Of a stretch of DNA of 57,146 nucleotides, positions 1 to 7,983 are shown piece after piece. Made by a program: the position numbers and the translations under genes. Source of the stretch: an uncultured Lachnoclostridium sp. (GTDB taxonomy: Bacteria > Bacillota > Clostridia > Lachnospirales > Lachnospiraceae); NCBI GenBank assembly GCA_930986645.1, contig CAKNJS010000011.1, positions 1 to 57,146 on the forward strand. The letters are read 5' to 3'. Within the stretch, counting starts at the first letter, position 1. Every line of letters begins with the position of its first letter. The notes under the pieces are model-generated. The model was not told where the DNA came from and made no database searches. It was given only the letters and a program-made list of their open reading frames with translations.

Positions 1-16
1 GTAAGTCTATCTTACA

Positions 17-226
17 TCAGTTTGAAGGTTTACACAAACTTTGGGATACTCCCATTTTAGCCATTTTTCGCAAAATATCTTCCCTTGGCTTCCTTTCCCC
101 GGATTCGTATTGAGCGATACGGATATCAGCGGAGTTCTCGGAAAAGCCGAGTGCAAGACCAAGCTGCTTCTGTGTAAGATGATTTTTGTTTCTTAAGTGC
201 TTAATTTTTTCTCCAAAAGTGATCAT
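17..226 (-). CDS. Short XRE-family HTH regulator (probably truncated)
   Basis: A 69-residue protein that is almost entirely an XRE/Cro helix-turn-helix: LTQKQLGLALGF is the first part of the HTH, followed by SADIRIAQYESGERKP, the usual recognition-helix and wing stretch. Related regulators in Firmicute mobile elements are normally longer, with a C-terminal region after the HTH. Here the ORF stops soon after GVSQSLCKPSN, so it is either a minimal repressor or a truncated copy. It lies downstream of dut on the same strand, inside the mobilizable element, and probably regulates element genes. DNA binding is clear from the motif; the target is unknown. Confidence 0.75.
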   Translation of the reverse strand: MITFGEKIKHLRNKNHLTQKQLGLALGFSENSADIRIAQYESGERKPREDILRKMAKMGVSQSLCKPSN

Positions 227-307
227 AATAATAATTCTCCTCTCTGTGTGTTGTGTATTGGTTGGTATTAAGATGCCGATATATACGGCGTCTCTGATTG
301 TAAAAGT

Positions 308-721
308 TTATTTTCCAGTACTGCCAAAGGCTCCGGTGCCACGTTCAGTGCCAAGATCCAGTACAAAATCGGCAATAATCACAGGAGTGATGACCAGCTG
401 GCCAATTCGGGTATCCTTCTTGATTGTCTGCCGGATATTGCTTACATTGCTGACAATGGCATGGATTTCACCACGATATCCGGAATCGATGGGCGGCAGT
501 TCGCATACCAGACCTTTGACGGCCAGGCTGCTCCTGGGAAACACATATCCTGCGTATCCGTCAGGGATTTCCAGTCCAAATCCCAGTGGTATTTTTATGA
601 TATCACCGGGGTTCAGAGTACAGTCAAAGGGAACATATACATCCGCTCCGGCATCATTTTCATGAGGTCGGAAGGGACAATGTTCTTTGGAGACTCCAAA
701 ATCAATCAGTCGTATTTTCAT
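308..721 (-). CDS. dut: dUTP diphosphatase (dUTPase)
   Basis: Trimeric-type dUTPase, which hydrolyses dUTP to dUMP and PPi. All five family motifs are visible in order: DAGADVY (motif 1), PRSSLAVKG (2), GYRGEIHAIVSN (3), RIGQLVI (4) and RGTGAFGSTGK (5, the glycine-rich C-terminal lid). The length of 137 residues is normal. The start codon overlaps the thyX stop by 4 nt (ATGA), so the two are translationally coupled. The product, dUMP, is the substrate of the ThyX encoded just upstream, so the pair forms a dTMP-making cassette. It sits in the relaxase operon of a mobile element, not in a chromosomal nucleotide locus. Confidence 0.95.
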   Translation of the reverse strand: MKIRLIDFGVSKEHCPFRPHENDAGADVYVPFDCTLNPGDIIKIPLGFGLEIPDGYAGYVFPRSSLAVKGLVCELPPIDSGYRGEIHAIVSNVSNIRQTIKKDTRIGQLVITPVIIADFVLDLGTERGTGAFGSTGK

Positions 722-1485
722 GAGAGTTCACCTCCCATGAGAAGCGGATAATCCCGTAAGATAATATCAGCCGGAGTAAGGGATCGTTCAAGAGGATTTC
801 TGCAACTCATTTTTCCTTCCAGGCATTTTCCACGTTGGCAGAATGGACCTGTCAGTTCCGGAAGAAAAAGTACCGGGCTTAAATCATACAGATCCTTCCA
901 AATATTCAGGATCACGATTCTCATTTCATCCGTGTTGCGTCTGCAGGAACGCTGCCCGATCATATGTTTCCACTGGTAAGGGGTCGCACTGATAAGCAGA
1001 ACATTTCTTAACCCCTGTGGTGTCAGATATCCTGCCGAGTCGTGGCTGATGCCGGTTTTGCAGAGGCGCTCATAATTATCCATATCGGTCTGGCAGCTTT
1101 TTTCATATAATTCTTTGATAGCCGCCGGTGCGGTGAGGATCTCATAGGGTATTGCGAAATCTGCTTCCCCGGAATAGTTGCTGTACTGGAGGGATGCGCT
1201 CATGAATTTTACCTCATTCTGGTGCCGGGTGATCTGGGAAAGAAATCTCCGGCTGGCGCCTACTACAGCTACTGTAATCACGGCAAATTTCTGTATGGCA
1301 GGATGCGGGAGTTGTCCCATATTTTTTACGGTATCATTAGTAAAGGACTGATTGTACAGTCGGATCAGATCTTCCATGTTGTGGATCAGATGCCCGCGCT
1401 GTGTCAGCCTGGCTGCAAATACCATCGTCTTTTCAGCTTCGCTAACGGCGGAGCAGTTCAGGATTTTTGTTTCAATTCTGTTCAT
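718..1485 (-). CDS. thyX: Flavin-dependent thymidylate synthase
   Basis: ThyX makes dTMP from dUMP using FAD, NADPH and methylene-THF. The ThyX signature region appears as RHQNEVKFMSASLQYSNYS, a divergent form of the RHRxxSxxxxSxRY motif, and the C-terminal dUMP/FAD region appears as QRSCRRNTDEMR (usual QRLCxRAQWEIR). A cysteine-rich tail (about residues 212-232, CQRGKC and MSCR) follows. At 255 residues the length is normal. A good RBS (GGAGGG, 5 nt before ATG) precedes the start. It overlaps the upstream 108-residue gene by 14 nt and dut by 4 nt. The motif is looser than in housekeeping ThyX, which fits a phage or mobile-element lineage. Confidence 0.88.
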   Translation of the reverse strand: MNRIETKILNCSAVSEAEKTMVFAARLTQRGHLIHNMEDLIRLYNQSFTNDTVKNMGQLPHPAIQKFAVITVAVVGASRRFLSQITRHQNEVKFMSASLQYSNYSGEADFAIPYEILTAPAAIKELYEKSCQTDMDNYERLCKTGISHDSAGYLTPQGLRNVLLISATPYQWKHMIGQRSCRRNTDEMRIVILNIWKDLYDLSPVLFLPELTGPFCQRGKCLEGKMSCRNPLERSLTPADIILRDYPLLMGGELS

Positions 1486-1798
1486 AAGTACCCTCCTCTT
1501 TGATGATCGCTGCCAGCAGGAAGAGATAGTTCAGGCTGTCGGTGATCTTCTCATCCCATAATTCTTTTGTGAAGGAAGTATTCTTGGCATAACACATATC
1601 ATATAAAGATACGATATGTTTTGCCATCATCCCGACAAGAGCCCGCTGGGGCGTGCAGTCCTGAAGAGAAGCGGCGATCCGGAAAGCGCTGAGTCTGTCT
1701 TCGCGGTCGCCGGTATATTCTTTTTTCTTCATCCGTAATGTTTCTTCGCATTTATTGACCTGATCTGCAAAGATCAGTCTAAATTCTGATTGTGTCAT
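1472..1798 (-). CDS. Small all-alpha protein, possible NTP-pyrophosphohydrolase-like
   Basis: A 108-residue protein predicted to be mostly helical, of a type seen in phages and mobile elements. Visible conserved-looking features are KKKEYTGDREDRLSAF near residue 25, AKHIVSLYDMC in the middle, and EKITDSLNYLFLL near the C-terminus. The acidic ED and EKITD positions recall the metal-binding helices of MazG/all-alpha NTP pyrophosphatases, which would fit its position between a relaxase and a dUTPase/ThyX cassette, but this is inference. It overlaps the relaxase stop by 4 nt and thyX by 14 nt, so it belongs to the same coupled operon. Confidence 0.7.
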   Translation of the reverse strand: MTQSEFRLIFADQVNKCEETLRMKKKEYTGDREDRLSAFRIAASLQDCTPQRALVGMMAKHIVSLYDMCYAKNTSFTKELWDEKITDSLNYLFLLAAIIKEEGTYEQN

Positions 1799-3450
1799 AA
1801 TGATTCTTCTTTCCTTTCTTTCTGTGAGTTGTGATGTGCTGCTGATTGAATGGGAACTTTTTCTGTCTCCATTGCCGTTCTGTCAAGAATGGCATCTACG
1901 TTATAGGAAACAGTCTCCAGTTCTGTGCAGCGGCTTCTTAGTTCTTGTAATGCCTGTTTCTGGGAACTGATTTTATCCTGCAGGTTCTGTTTGCGGGATT
2001 TTAATGATTTCATTGAAAGCATTTTCCCGTCAGTATAGAAGCTTTTCAGCCAGTCCCTGGCCTGTTCATATGCCTGCAGTTCAGAAGCATGCTCACTGCG
2101 GAATTTCTTTTTGCTTCTGGATCGTATGAATTCTGTATATGTTCCTTTAGATGAAAAGTACTGTCCTGTGTAGTGAATCTGCGAATTTAATGTCTTCAAT
2201 TCTGCAGAGAGTTCATCTAAACTTTCTTGTGCCTCATTCAGTTTTGCACTTGCCTCCGATATGATCCTGGACAGGTTTTCTCTGGTGTCATAACCATGTT
2301 CCTGAATATAGATCAGGGTATTCGCCATTTGCTGCAGATTGGTGATCTTAACTTTACGGGCATAAGCTTCACTCTGCATAGCTTTAACATTTGTCTGCAA
2401 ATCAACCACAAGACGTAGATGTGTCCGATAGTAGAAGATAGCAGTTGGATCTTTGTGGTAATCGCCATGGACAGAATGATGTGTAGTTGTTCTGTGTTCT
2501 GGCTGGATCCCATTATCGTTTTGGAGAAATCTCTTTTCCAGGTGTTCCATGCCATAGTCTGTTCCCAGTGCTTTTTCAGTGATCCTGAGATCACGATCCG
2601 GATGCAGATATCTATATCTTCCTCTTTGCAAAATCACGGATATATTGTAATTTTCCAGAAGAAGAGATTGAAACTCTTTAAAATTTCTGGCTGATCCAGA
2701 GCATTCATCAATCGCCTTCCGGAGAAAATCCTTCTTTGTCTGGAATGTTGTGGCCGTTGGTTTGAGACCTTTCTGTACAATTTCCTGATTAATCTGTTCC
2801 AGTTTTTTCTGTCCTCTGGTTATTGCACGAAACTCTGCTTCTGTCACTTTTTCCGGAGCAGGAGAAAGAAGATCAACCTGATGTAGTCCTTCCCGCTCAC
2901 ACATGGCCATGACTTCCTTTTTCAGATGTTCCAGAAATCGGTTTGTGGACCGATGCTTATAGCCGGCCTTTTCTTCATTTGGCTTATCCATATAGTTCTG
3001 GCGTGCCACGGCATTTTTGCGGACACTGTTGATCACGATATGGGTATGGATGTTGCCGGAATGGTTTCCGCCGTCTGTGTGGGTAACCACCACCGCCTGA
3101 TAGCCTGGGAAATTCTTTTTTGCAAATTCCAGGCAAAGCTCCTGTGCCCTTTTCCCAGTAAGCCCACATTCCGATACGTCCGCTGGATCGAAACTGATGA
3201 TGTAATGGTGACTTTTTAATTCGTTTCGCCTGCGGTTTTTCTTAAATGCTTCATTTGTCATTCTGCATTCAATATCAAATGTATCAGGATTACAGTTGAG
3301 CCCGTCCAGATAGAATTCATCCCGGAGAATTTTCTGTCCCAGTTCATTTTGAAGCATCTTGCCGGTTTTCTCATCATGCTGAAACAGCAGATACTCCATT
3401 GTGTCAGAATAATTGGCGTTATGACTTTTTATGTGTTTGATAACTGCCAA
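1795..3450 (-). CDS. Relaxase / mobilization nuclease (MobA/VirD2-type)
   Basis: Relaxase that nicks oriT and leads the transferred strand. The N-terminal domain carries the metal-binding signature HTDGGNHSGNIHTHIVINSV (about residues 125-145, the HxxxHxH type), and an early conserved NANYSDTMEYLLFQHDE block supplies the likely catalytic tyrosine. The C-terminal half is a long helical, probably coiled-coil region (about 390-530). I place the start at a TTG (3450), preceded by an AGGTGA RBS 5 nt away, because homologous proteins begin xAVIKHIxSxNANY; a longer ATG-started reading would add 20 unrelated residues. This start overlaps mobC by 32 nt. The length, 551 residues, is normal for gut Firmicute mobilizable elements. 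Confidence 0.92.
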   Translation of the reverse strand: MAVIKHIKSHNANYSDTMEYLLFQHDEKTGKMLQNELGQKILRDEFYLDGLNCNPDTFDIECRMTNEAFKKNRRRNELKSHHYIISFDPADVSECGLTGKRAQELCLEFAKKNFPGYQAVVVTHTDGGNHSGNIHTHIVINSVRKNAVARQNYMDKPNEEKAGYKHRSTNRFLEHLKKEVMAMCEREGLHQVDLLSPAPEKVTEAEFRAITRGQKKLEQINQEIVQKGLKPTATTFQTKKDFLRKAIDECSGSARNFKEFQSLLLENYNISVILQRGRYRYLHPDRDLRITEKALGTDYGMEHLEKRFLQNDNGIQPEHRTTTHHSVHGDYHKDPTAIFYYRTHLRLVVDLQTNVKAMQSEAYARKVKITNLQQMANTLIYIQEHGYDTRENLSRIISEASAKLNEAQESLDELSAELKTLNSQIHYTGQYFSSKGTYTEFIRSRSKKKFRSEHASELQAYEQARDWLKSFYTDGKMLSMKSLKSRKQNLQDKISSQKQALQELRSRCTELETVSYNVDAILDRTAMETEKVPIQSAAHHNSQKERKEESL

Positions 3451-3814
3451 TATAATCACCTGCCAATCGAAGCACTTCTTTCCGCAGCGCATAAAGTTCT
3501 GCAATTGCACGTTCTATCTCCTCCTGCATGGCAAGAGAGCGTTCCCCACCACTGTTAAAATGCCTGGCGATCTGGTTCAGGTTGGATCCGATTTTCCCAT
3601 ATTGTGCGAGAAGTGATTTGACCTCCTCGCTGTCAATTACAATCTGGTATTTCGGAGTCAGTTTCCTGTTTAAGATCACGTTCCGGATGAAGTCTGATCT
3701 TGTCATCCTGCATTTTTCAGCCCGGTCATCTAATACAGATAGTTCTATATCCGTCAACCGGAGGCAGATGATGTGTGTGCGTAGCTGTTCATTATTCTTT
3801 TTGATCTTTTTCAT
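3419..3814 (-). CDS. mobC: Mobilization accessory protein MobC-like (ribbon-helix-helix)
   Basis: A 131-residue protein of the bacterial mobilization MobC family. The N-terminal part (LRTHIICLRLTDIELSVLDDRA followed by TRSDFIRNVIL) reads as a ribbon-helix-helix DNA-binding fold. The second half contains the family hallmark GSNLNQIARHFNSGG, then a helix. MobC proteins bind oriT, help melt it and recruit the relaxase. The gene directly precedes and overlaps the relaxase. It is the first gene of the leftward operon, with the candidate oriT region immediately upstream. Confidence 0.9.
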   Translation of the reverse strand: MKKIKKNNEQLRTHIICLRLTDIELSVLDDRAEKCRMTRSDFIRNVILNRKLTPKYQIVIDSEEVKSLLAQYGKIGSNLNQIARHFNSGGERSLAMQEEIERAIAELYALRKEVLRLAGDYIGSYQTHKKS

Positions 3815-3864
3815 ACTCCTCCTTCCACTGCGTGATAAATGGAGCCGCCAACAGCGGTGCCATT

Positions 3865-4082
3865 CACTGAAATGCCGGCTGTCCCTTCCGGATAGATTTC
3901 AGTGCTGCGCCCAACATTCTGTTGGAAGCCAATATAATTCCGATACATTTTTGATCACTGCTGGATAAAGAAATGTATGGGAATTGCCGAGGGTATGGGG
4001 AAACGGAATCCCCATCAAGAGCCCGACCACGGAGAATGCAAAAGTCAGAAAATCTGCTTTTGTATTACGGGGTGGATCTTGC
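3865..4082. other. Candidate origin of transfer (oriT) and nic region
   Basis: The roughly 480-bp gap between mobC and the rightward HTH genes is rich in inverted repeats. CACTGAAAT (3865-3873) pairs with ATTTCAGTG (3896-3904). CCAAC/GTTGG lies at 3911-3925. ATGGGGA/TCCCCAT lies at 3995-4015. A near-perfect hairpin, CAAAAG-t-CAGA-aaa-TCTG-CTTTTG, lies at 4039-4062. About 12 nt after the last hairpin comes GATCTTGC (4075-4082), which resembles the RP4-type nic consensus YATCCTG/Y. An inverted repeat followed by a nic-like core next to mobC and a relaxase fits a MOBP-type oriT. The exact nick is inferred. Confidence 0.45.
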
Positions 4083-4295
4083 TCTTTGAAAATTCAAACC
4101 CTCTCATTAATAGAAACGAAAAGGGCTTGTTTTACAGTGTGGATCATGAAAAATTTCAAATTATTTTTTATTTGGACTGTCAAAAATAATCAAAAAAAGC
4201 TAATCACAGACGCTGTAAAATTCCCCGATTTCCTTTCTATATATGAAGAGGCTAATATCATGGCCCTTCGTATTAATGAATGGAAAGAGGTATGC

Positions 4296-4481
4296 ATGAT
4301 GGCAGAGAAAAGGTGTTACACAGTAGCAGAATTACAGGAAATTCTTGGAGTCAGCCGACCGACAGTTTACAGCCTTCTGAAAAGAAATGAATTTCGCTGG
4401 ATCCAGTTGGACGGCGGAAAGTACCGGATCTCCAAGAAAAGTTTTGACGACTGGCTGGATAAACAGCCTTCTGAAGAATAA
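4296..4481 (+). CDS. Small excisionase-like helix-turn-helix protein
   Basis: A 61-residue winged-helix protein of the excisionase/MerR-like HTH_17 type. YTVAELQEILGVSRPTVYSLL is the helix-turn-helix, and FRWIQLDGGKYRISKKSFDDWL is the wing plus the terminal helix. The start is at 4296 (a second ATG follows at 4299), with AAAGAGG 5-8 nt upstream. A longer in-frame ORF extends upstream but has no RBS. It lies just before the multi-HTH gene and the integrase, so it is the best candidate for the recombination directionality factor of the element. Confidence 0.8.
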   Translation: MMAEKRCYTVAELQEILGVSRPTVYSLLKRNEFRWIQLDGGKYRISKKSFDDWLDKQPSEE

Positions 4482-4564
4482 TTTCCATATGAAAAAAGTT
4501 CATCGACATAGTAACGCTATTCTTATATTTCCGTTATCCTTTCAGCAGGAAGGGAGAATTGACT

Positions 4565-5560
4565 ATGAATAAAAAGGAAGAATGGATGAAAGAAGAATAC
4601 CAGGATATGATCGAGGCCATTGAATCCCATAGTCCATACAAAAGAAAACCATCTCCTCAAAAGAAATGGATGAGTGTAGCGGAAATGGGAGAACTGTTAG
4701 GACTTAAGAAGACGGATCGGTACTGGCTTCTTCATAAGAATGTATTTGAGTCCAGAGAGATTGCCGGCAAGCTGCGGGTCAATATTGCCAGTTTTGAAAA
4801 GTGGTATGCCAATCAGGTGAAATATCAGAAAGTGACCGGGGAAGAGCCGGGACTGGAATTAAAAGAATGGTCCTTTTCTGTACGTGATATTGCGCAGCTT
4901 TTGGAAATTGAAGAAAGCGTTGCCTATGACCTGATTAAAAGGGAAAAGCTTGAGACAGTTACGATCGATTACTGGAAGCGGATACCGAAAGATGTATTTT
5001 GGAATTGGTACAACGGACAGACGAAGTATCAGACAGCTGAGGATCGTAAAGCAAAGAGAGAATTATATGAGGCAACCATCAGTATGCCGGATATGGCGAG
5101 ACTGCTTGGTGTTAGCAGAGGAACTGTTTATACTTTGCTGAAAAGCAGAAAATATGGAAAATATTTTTCTACAGTTATTATTGCTGATCAGAAACGGATC
5201 ACAAAAGAAAGCTTCCAGAAATTTCTTGATGAGCAGGATGAGTATCAGTTGTCACCCTGCAATGATTATAAAGAACTTGCTATGGAAGAAAATATAGCAT
5301 TGGCGAATTACCGACGAAAGAAACTTTTGCAGACCGGAGATCGGAGATGTAATGGGAATCTTAGTTATCTGACTCCGGAAGAAGCAGCACTGATGGCAAA
5401 GGTTTCAAGATCCATGATTGTAAACTGGTACCAGAGGGAAGAATTTCCAATCATACATATTGGAAACCGGGTACGGATTTGCAGAAAAGAATTTGAAGCA
5501 TGGCTGGAAGAAAGGAGAAAGAAGAATGGCGTCCATACAGGAACGAAACCACAAGTATAA
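4565..5560 (+). CDS. Protein with four tandem excisionase-like HTH modules
   Basis: A 331-residue protein built of repeated HTH_17-like units. The modules are: about 30-80 (MSVAEMGELLGLKKTDRYWL), about 95-145 (FSVRDIAQLLEIEESVAYDL), about 165-220 (ISMPDMARLLGVSRGTVYTL), and about 265-325 (LTPEEAALMAKVSRSMIVNW). Each ends in a W-containing helix (KWYANQ, NWYNGQ, KFLDEQ, AWLEER). The start is the ATG at 4565, 8 nt after AAGGGAG; a TTG 6 nt earlier is too close to the RBS. It overlaps the integrase start by 35 nt, so expression is coupled. It probably organises the attachment-site nucleoprotein complex or controls excision; this is inferred from context. Confidence 0.82.
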   Translation: MNKKEEWMKEEYQDMIEAIESHSPYKRKPSPQKKWMSVAEMGELLGLKKTDRYWLLHKNVFESREIAGKLRVNIASFEKWYANQVKYQKVTGEEPGLELKEWSFSVRDIAQLLEIEESVAYDLIKREKLETVTIDYWKRIPKDVFWNWYNGQTKYQTAEDRKAKRELYEATISMPDMARLLGVSRGTVYTLLKSRKYGKYFSTVIIADQKRITKESFQKFLDEQDEYQLSPCNDYKELAMEENIALANYRRKKLLQTGDRRCNGNLSYLTPEEAALMAKVSRSMIVNWYQREEFPIIHIGNRVRICRKEFEAWLEERRKKNGVHTGTKPQV

Positions 5561-6926
5561 AGTTGTCTATTATTATAAGAATGATGCGGGCGAAAGAAAG
5601 CAAAAATGGGAAACATATGATACAAAGGCGGAAGCCCGCAAACGCAAGAAGGAAATTGAGTATAAGCAGGAGTTAGGAACATTTGTTGCACCTAAGTGTA
5701 CCTACCTGTCGGATCTTCTCGATGAATATGTTTTTATTTATGGAACAAAAGCCTGGGTAATGTCTACATATCAGGGAAAAGTTGGCCTGATCAGGAATTA
5801 TATCAAGCCGATGATAGGTAAAGTGAAACTTTCGGATTTGAATACGCATTTTATAGAAAAATACTATCAGACACTTTTGGAGACACCGGCTGTTGTCAAT
5901 CCGATGACCAAAAAACCAAAAAGCGAGTATGTTACAACAGGAACGATACGGGAGATTCACAAGCTGCTCCGCAACTGCTTTGAGCAGGCAATTAAATGGG
6001 AACTGATGGAGAAAAATCCCTGCCAGCGGGCGACTGTTCCTAAACATACGCCTAAAAAGCGCGAGATATGGGAAGCAGACACTATGATGCACGCAATGGA
6101 TGTATGTGTTGATGAGAGAGTTGTCCTGGCCTGTAATATTATTTTTGCCGGTACACTCCGTCCCGGCGAGGTCACGGCGCTTTCCTGGGACGCTATGGAT
6201 ATTTCCATGGAAGCGATTGATGAGGATCGGGCTTATATCGTTATCAATAAAGAATTGCAGAGAGTAAGTAAGGAGGCTTTGAAAGCATTGGATGGAAAAG
6301 ATGTACTCCTTGTATTTCCAGAAACCAGAAAATCCAACAAAACAGTCCGTATTTTAAAAAAGCCAAAAACAGAAGGCAGCGAAAGAAAAGTTTTCATCCC
6401 GCGAACTGTGGCGCTTATGCTTGTCGAGTGGAAGAAGAAACAGGATCTGGAAAAAGAAGTAATGGGGGATGAATATATGGACTATAACCTGGTACTGGCA
6501 ACCCCCTATGGACTTCCTGTCGGTGAAGATGTGATCTTGAATGGATTGAAGAAACTTATTGCTGAAAACAATCTGCCTTCTGTAGTTACACACAGCCTCC
6601 GGCATACCAGCGTTACTTATAAGCTGAAGCTGAATGGTGGTGATATCAAGGCTACGCAGGGAGATTCCGGTCATTCCCAGGCCAATATGATCCTGAATGT
6701 TTATTCTCATATCCTGGATGATGACAGGAGGAAAAATGCAAAACTTTTTGAAAAAGCATTTTATGAAAAGAAAGAACTTGATCCGGATATCCACCAGAAG
6801 ATGCCGGAGAATATGCTGCAGGTGCCAGAGGGAGTGGATCCGGAATTGCTTGGAAAAGTGCTGGCTGACCCGGAGATGGCTGCGCTGCTGGTATCGATGG
6901 CATCAAAAATGAACAGTAAAGTGTGA
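5526..6926 (+). CDS. Tyrosine recombinase / integrase of the element
   Basis: Phage/ICE-type integrase of 466 residues. The N-terminal arm-binding region (MASIQERNHKYKVVYYYK) is followed by a SAM-like core-binding domain, then the catalytic domain. Catalytic features are TLRPGE (first Arg, near residue 210), HSLRHT (HxxR, near 360), GHSQANMILNVYSH (His and the Tyr nucleophile, near 380-395). The start is the ATG at 5526 with AAAGGAG 8 nt upstream, in preference to an upstream in-frame start inside the HTH gene. The nearby displaced tRNA-Arg 3' end (8941-8982) is the expected target type for this family. Confidence 0.93.
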   Translation: MASIQERNHKYKVVYYYKNDAGERKQKWETYDTKAEARKRKKEIEYKQELGTFVAPKCTYLSDLLDEYVFIYGTKAWVMSTYQGKVGLIRNYIKPMIGKVKLSDLNTHFIEKYYQTLLETPAVVNPMTKKPKSEYVTTGTIREIHKLLRNCFEQAIKWELMEKNPCQRATVPKHTPKKREIWEADTMMHAMDVCVDERVVLACNIIFAGTLRPGEVTALSWDAMDISMEAIDEDRAYIVINKELQRVSKEALKALDGKDVLLVFPETRKSNKTVRILKKPKTEGSERKVFIPRTVALMLVEWKKKQDLEKEVMGDEYMDYNLVLATPYGLPVGEDVILNGLKKLIAENNLPSVVTHSLRHTSVTYKLKLNGGDIKATQGDSGHSQANMILNVYSHILDDDRRKNAKLFEKAFYEKKELDPDIHQKMPENMLQVPEGVDPELLGKVLADPEMAALLVSMASKMNSKV

Positions 6927-7035
6927 TCAAGATAGACAGGGAATCTGTATTTGCTTATAATGAAAGTATTAGTTTGAGTTATTTTTGTTTGTTGATTTTT
7001 TAGAAAGAAGATCAACAGAAAAATGGAGGTATGTT

Positions 7036-7476
7036 ATGCTGAGCATCTATCTGGGGCAAATGGAAGAGGCAATCTATTATCCGCCTGCTTATTTTAATAA
7101 TACGTATGATGATGAGTGGATCACAGATCCCCTGACTGTAGAAATGATAAAAGATGTAGATAAATCAGAAGTCATCGGTCCTCATCTTATAGAGAGTCCT
7201 GTATTGGGCCCGATTTCTGTAAAAGAGATATCAGGCGGTGTAAAAACATTGATCTTGATGGCTTTTGATGATTCAGGAAGAATTTTTAATGCATCCGCTT
7301 GTGGCAACAATTGTGCGAAATGGATTCTGGAAATCGGAAAAAGGAAGGATCTGACAATTAATCTGCGGCATATTATGAATTTTGGAAAAGAGCCTTTTGA
7401 AATCAAAATTCTTAACAATGGGGAAATGGTTCATGATCTTGATCGTTTTATAGCGGTGGCCGCTAAGTACGTGTAG
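7036..7476 (+). CDS. DUF4869 domain-containing protein
   Basis: A 146-residue protein recognised as the DUF4869 type by its opening (MLSIYLGQMEEAIYYPPAYF), the DDEWITDPL and MIKDVDKSEVI stretches, and the central ISGGVKTLILMAFDDSGRIF block with ASACGNNCAKWI. Its biochemical function is not known to me. It has a good RBS (GGAGG, 7 nt before ATG 7036) and is followed 8 nt later by a P-loop protein gene. In my recollection these two often travel together in clostridial mobile elements. It lies between the integrase and the attachment site, so it is cargo. Confidence 0.78.
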   Translation: MLSIYLGQMEEAIYYPPAYFNNTYDDEWITDPLTVEMIKDVDKSEVIGPHLIESPVLGPISVKEISGGVKTLILMAFDDSGRIFNASACGNNCAKWILEIGKRKDLTINLRHIMNFGKEPFEIKILNNGEMVHDLDRFIAVAAKYV

Positions 7477-7484
7477 GTGAGAAG

Positions 7485-7943
7485 ATGACGGGAAAGCATA
7501 AGATTATTGTAAAAAACAACAGGCTTTATTACGAGCTTGAAATAGAAGAAAAAATAACCATAATCCGTGGAGACAGTGCAACAGGAAAAACAACACTCAT
7601 TGATATGATATGGCAGGCACGGCATTATGAAGATTCCAGCGGAATAGAGCTGATCAGTGAAGTCCCATGCAAAGTATTGTACAGGGATAACTGGAAGTGG
7701 TCTGTGGAGGAGGCAGCAGATACTATATTTTTTATTGATGACGGAAATGTTTTTGTCACTACAGAAGAGTTCGCGGATGCTGTAAAAAGAAGCGACAGTT
7801 ATTTTGTCATTGTTATCAGAGAAAATCTGTATCATCTTCCGTATAGCACAGATGAAATATATGGGCTGCGCTGTTCCGGACGATATCGTGACACAAAAAG
7901 GATGTATCAGCAGATGTATCGGCTGGGTCCGGCGGAAACTTAG
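7485..7943 (+). CDS. P-loop NTPase partner of the DUF4869 protein, probably truncated
   Basis: A 152-residue protein with a clear Walker A motif GDSATGKTTLID (about residues 29-40) and a hydrophobic-acidic strand DTIFFIDDG that could be Walker B. A further strand FVIVIRENLYHLPYS follows. It stops after RMYQQMYRLGPAET. From memory, relatives are longer and continue with another alpha/beta half, so this copy may have lost its C-terminal portion; the following sequence contains unrelated decayed fragments. It is coupled to the DUF4869 gene by an 8-nt gap. Function unknown; nucleotide binding is the only supported activity. Confidence 0.65.
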   Translation: MTGKHKIIVKNNRLYYELEIEEKITIIRGDSATGKTTLIDMIWQARHYEDSSGIELISEVPCKVLYRDNWKWSVEEAADTIFFIDDGNVFVTTEEFADAVKRSDSYFVIVIRENLYHLPYSTDEIYGLRCSGRYRDTKRMYQQMYRLGPAET

Positions 7944-7983
7944 AATTGCATTTCGATATAAATACAGTAAATCAGGTGGATGA

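Noticed and set aside
3984..4295. N-terminal extension of the small HTH protein to 3984
   Set aside because: The region contains the inverted repeats of the candidate oriT and has no RBS; AAAGAGG supports the start at 4296.
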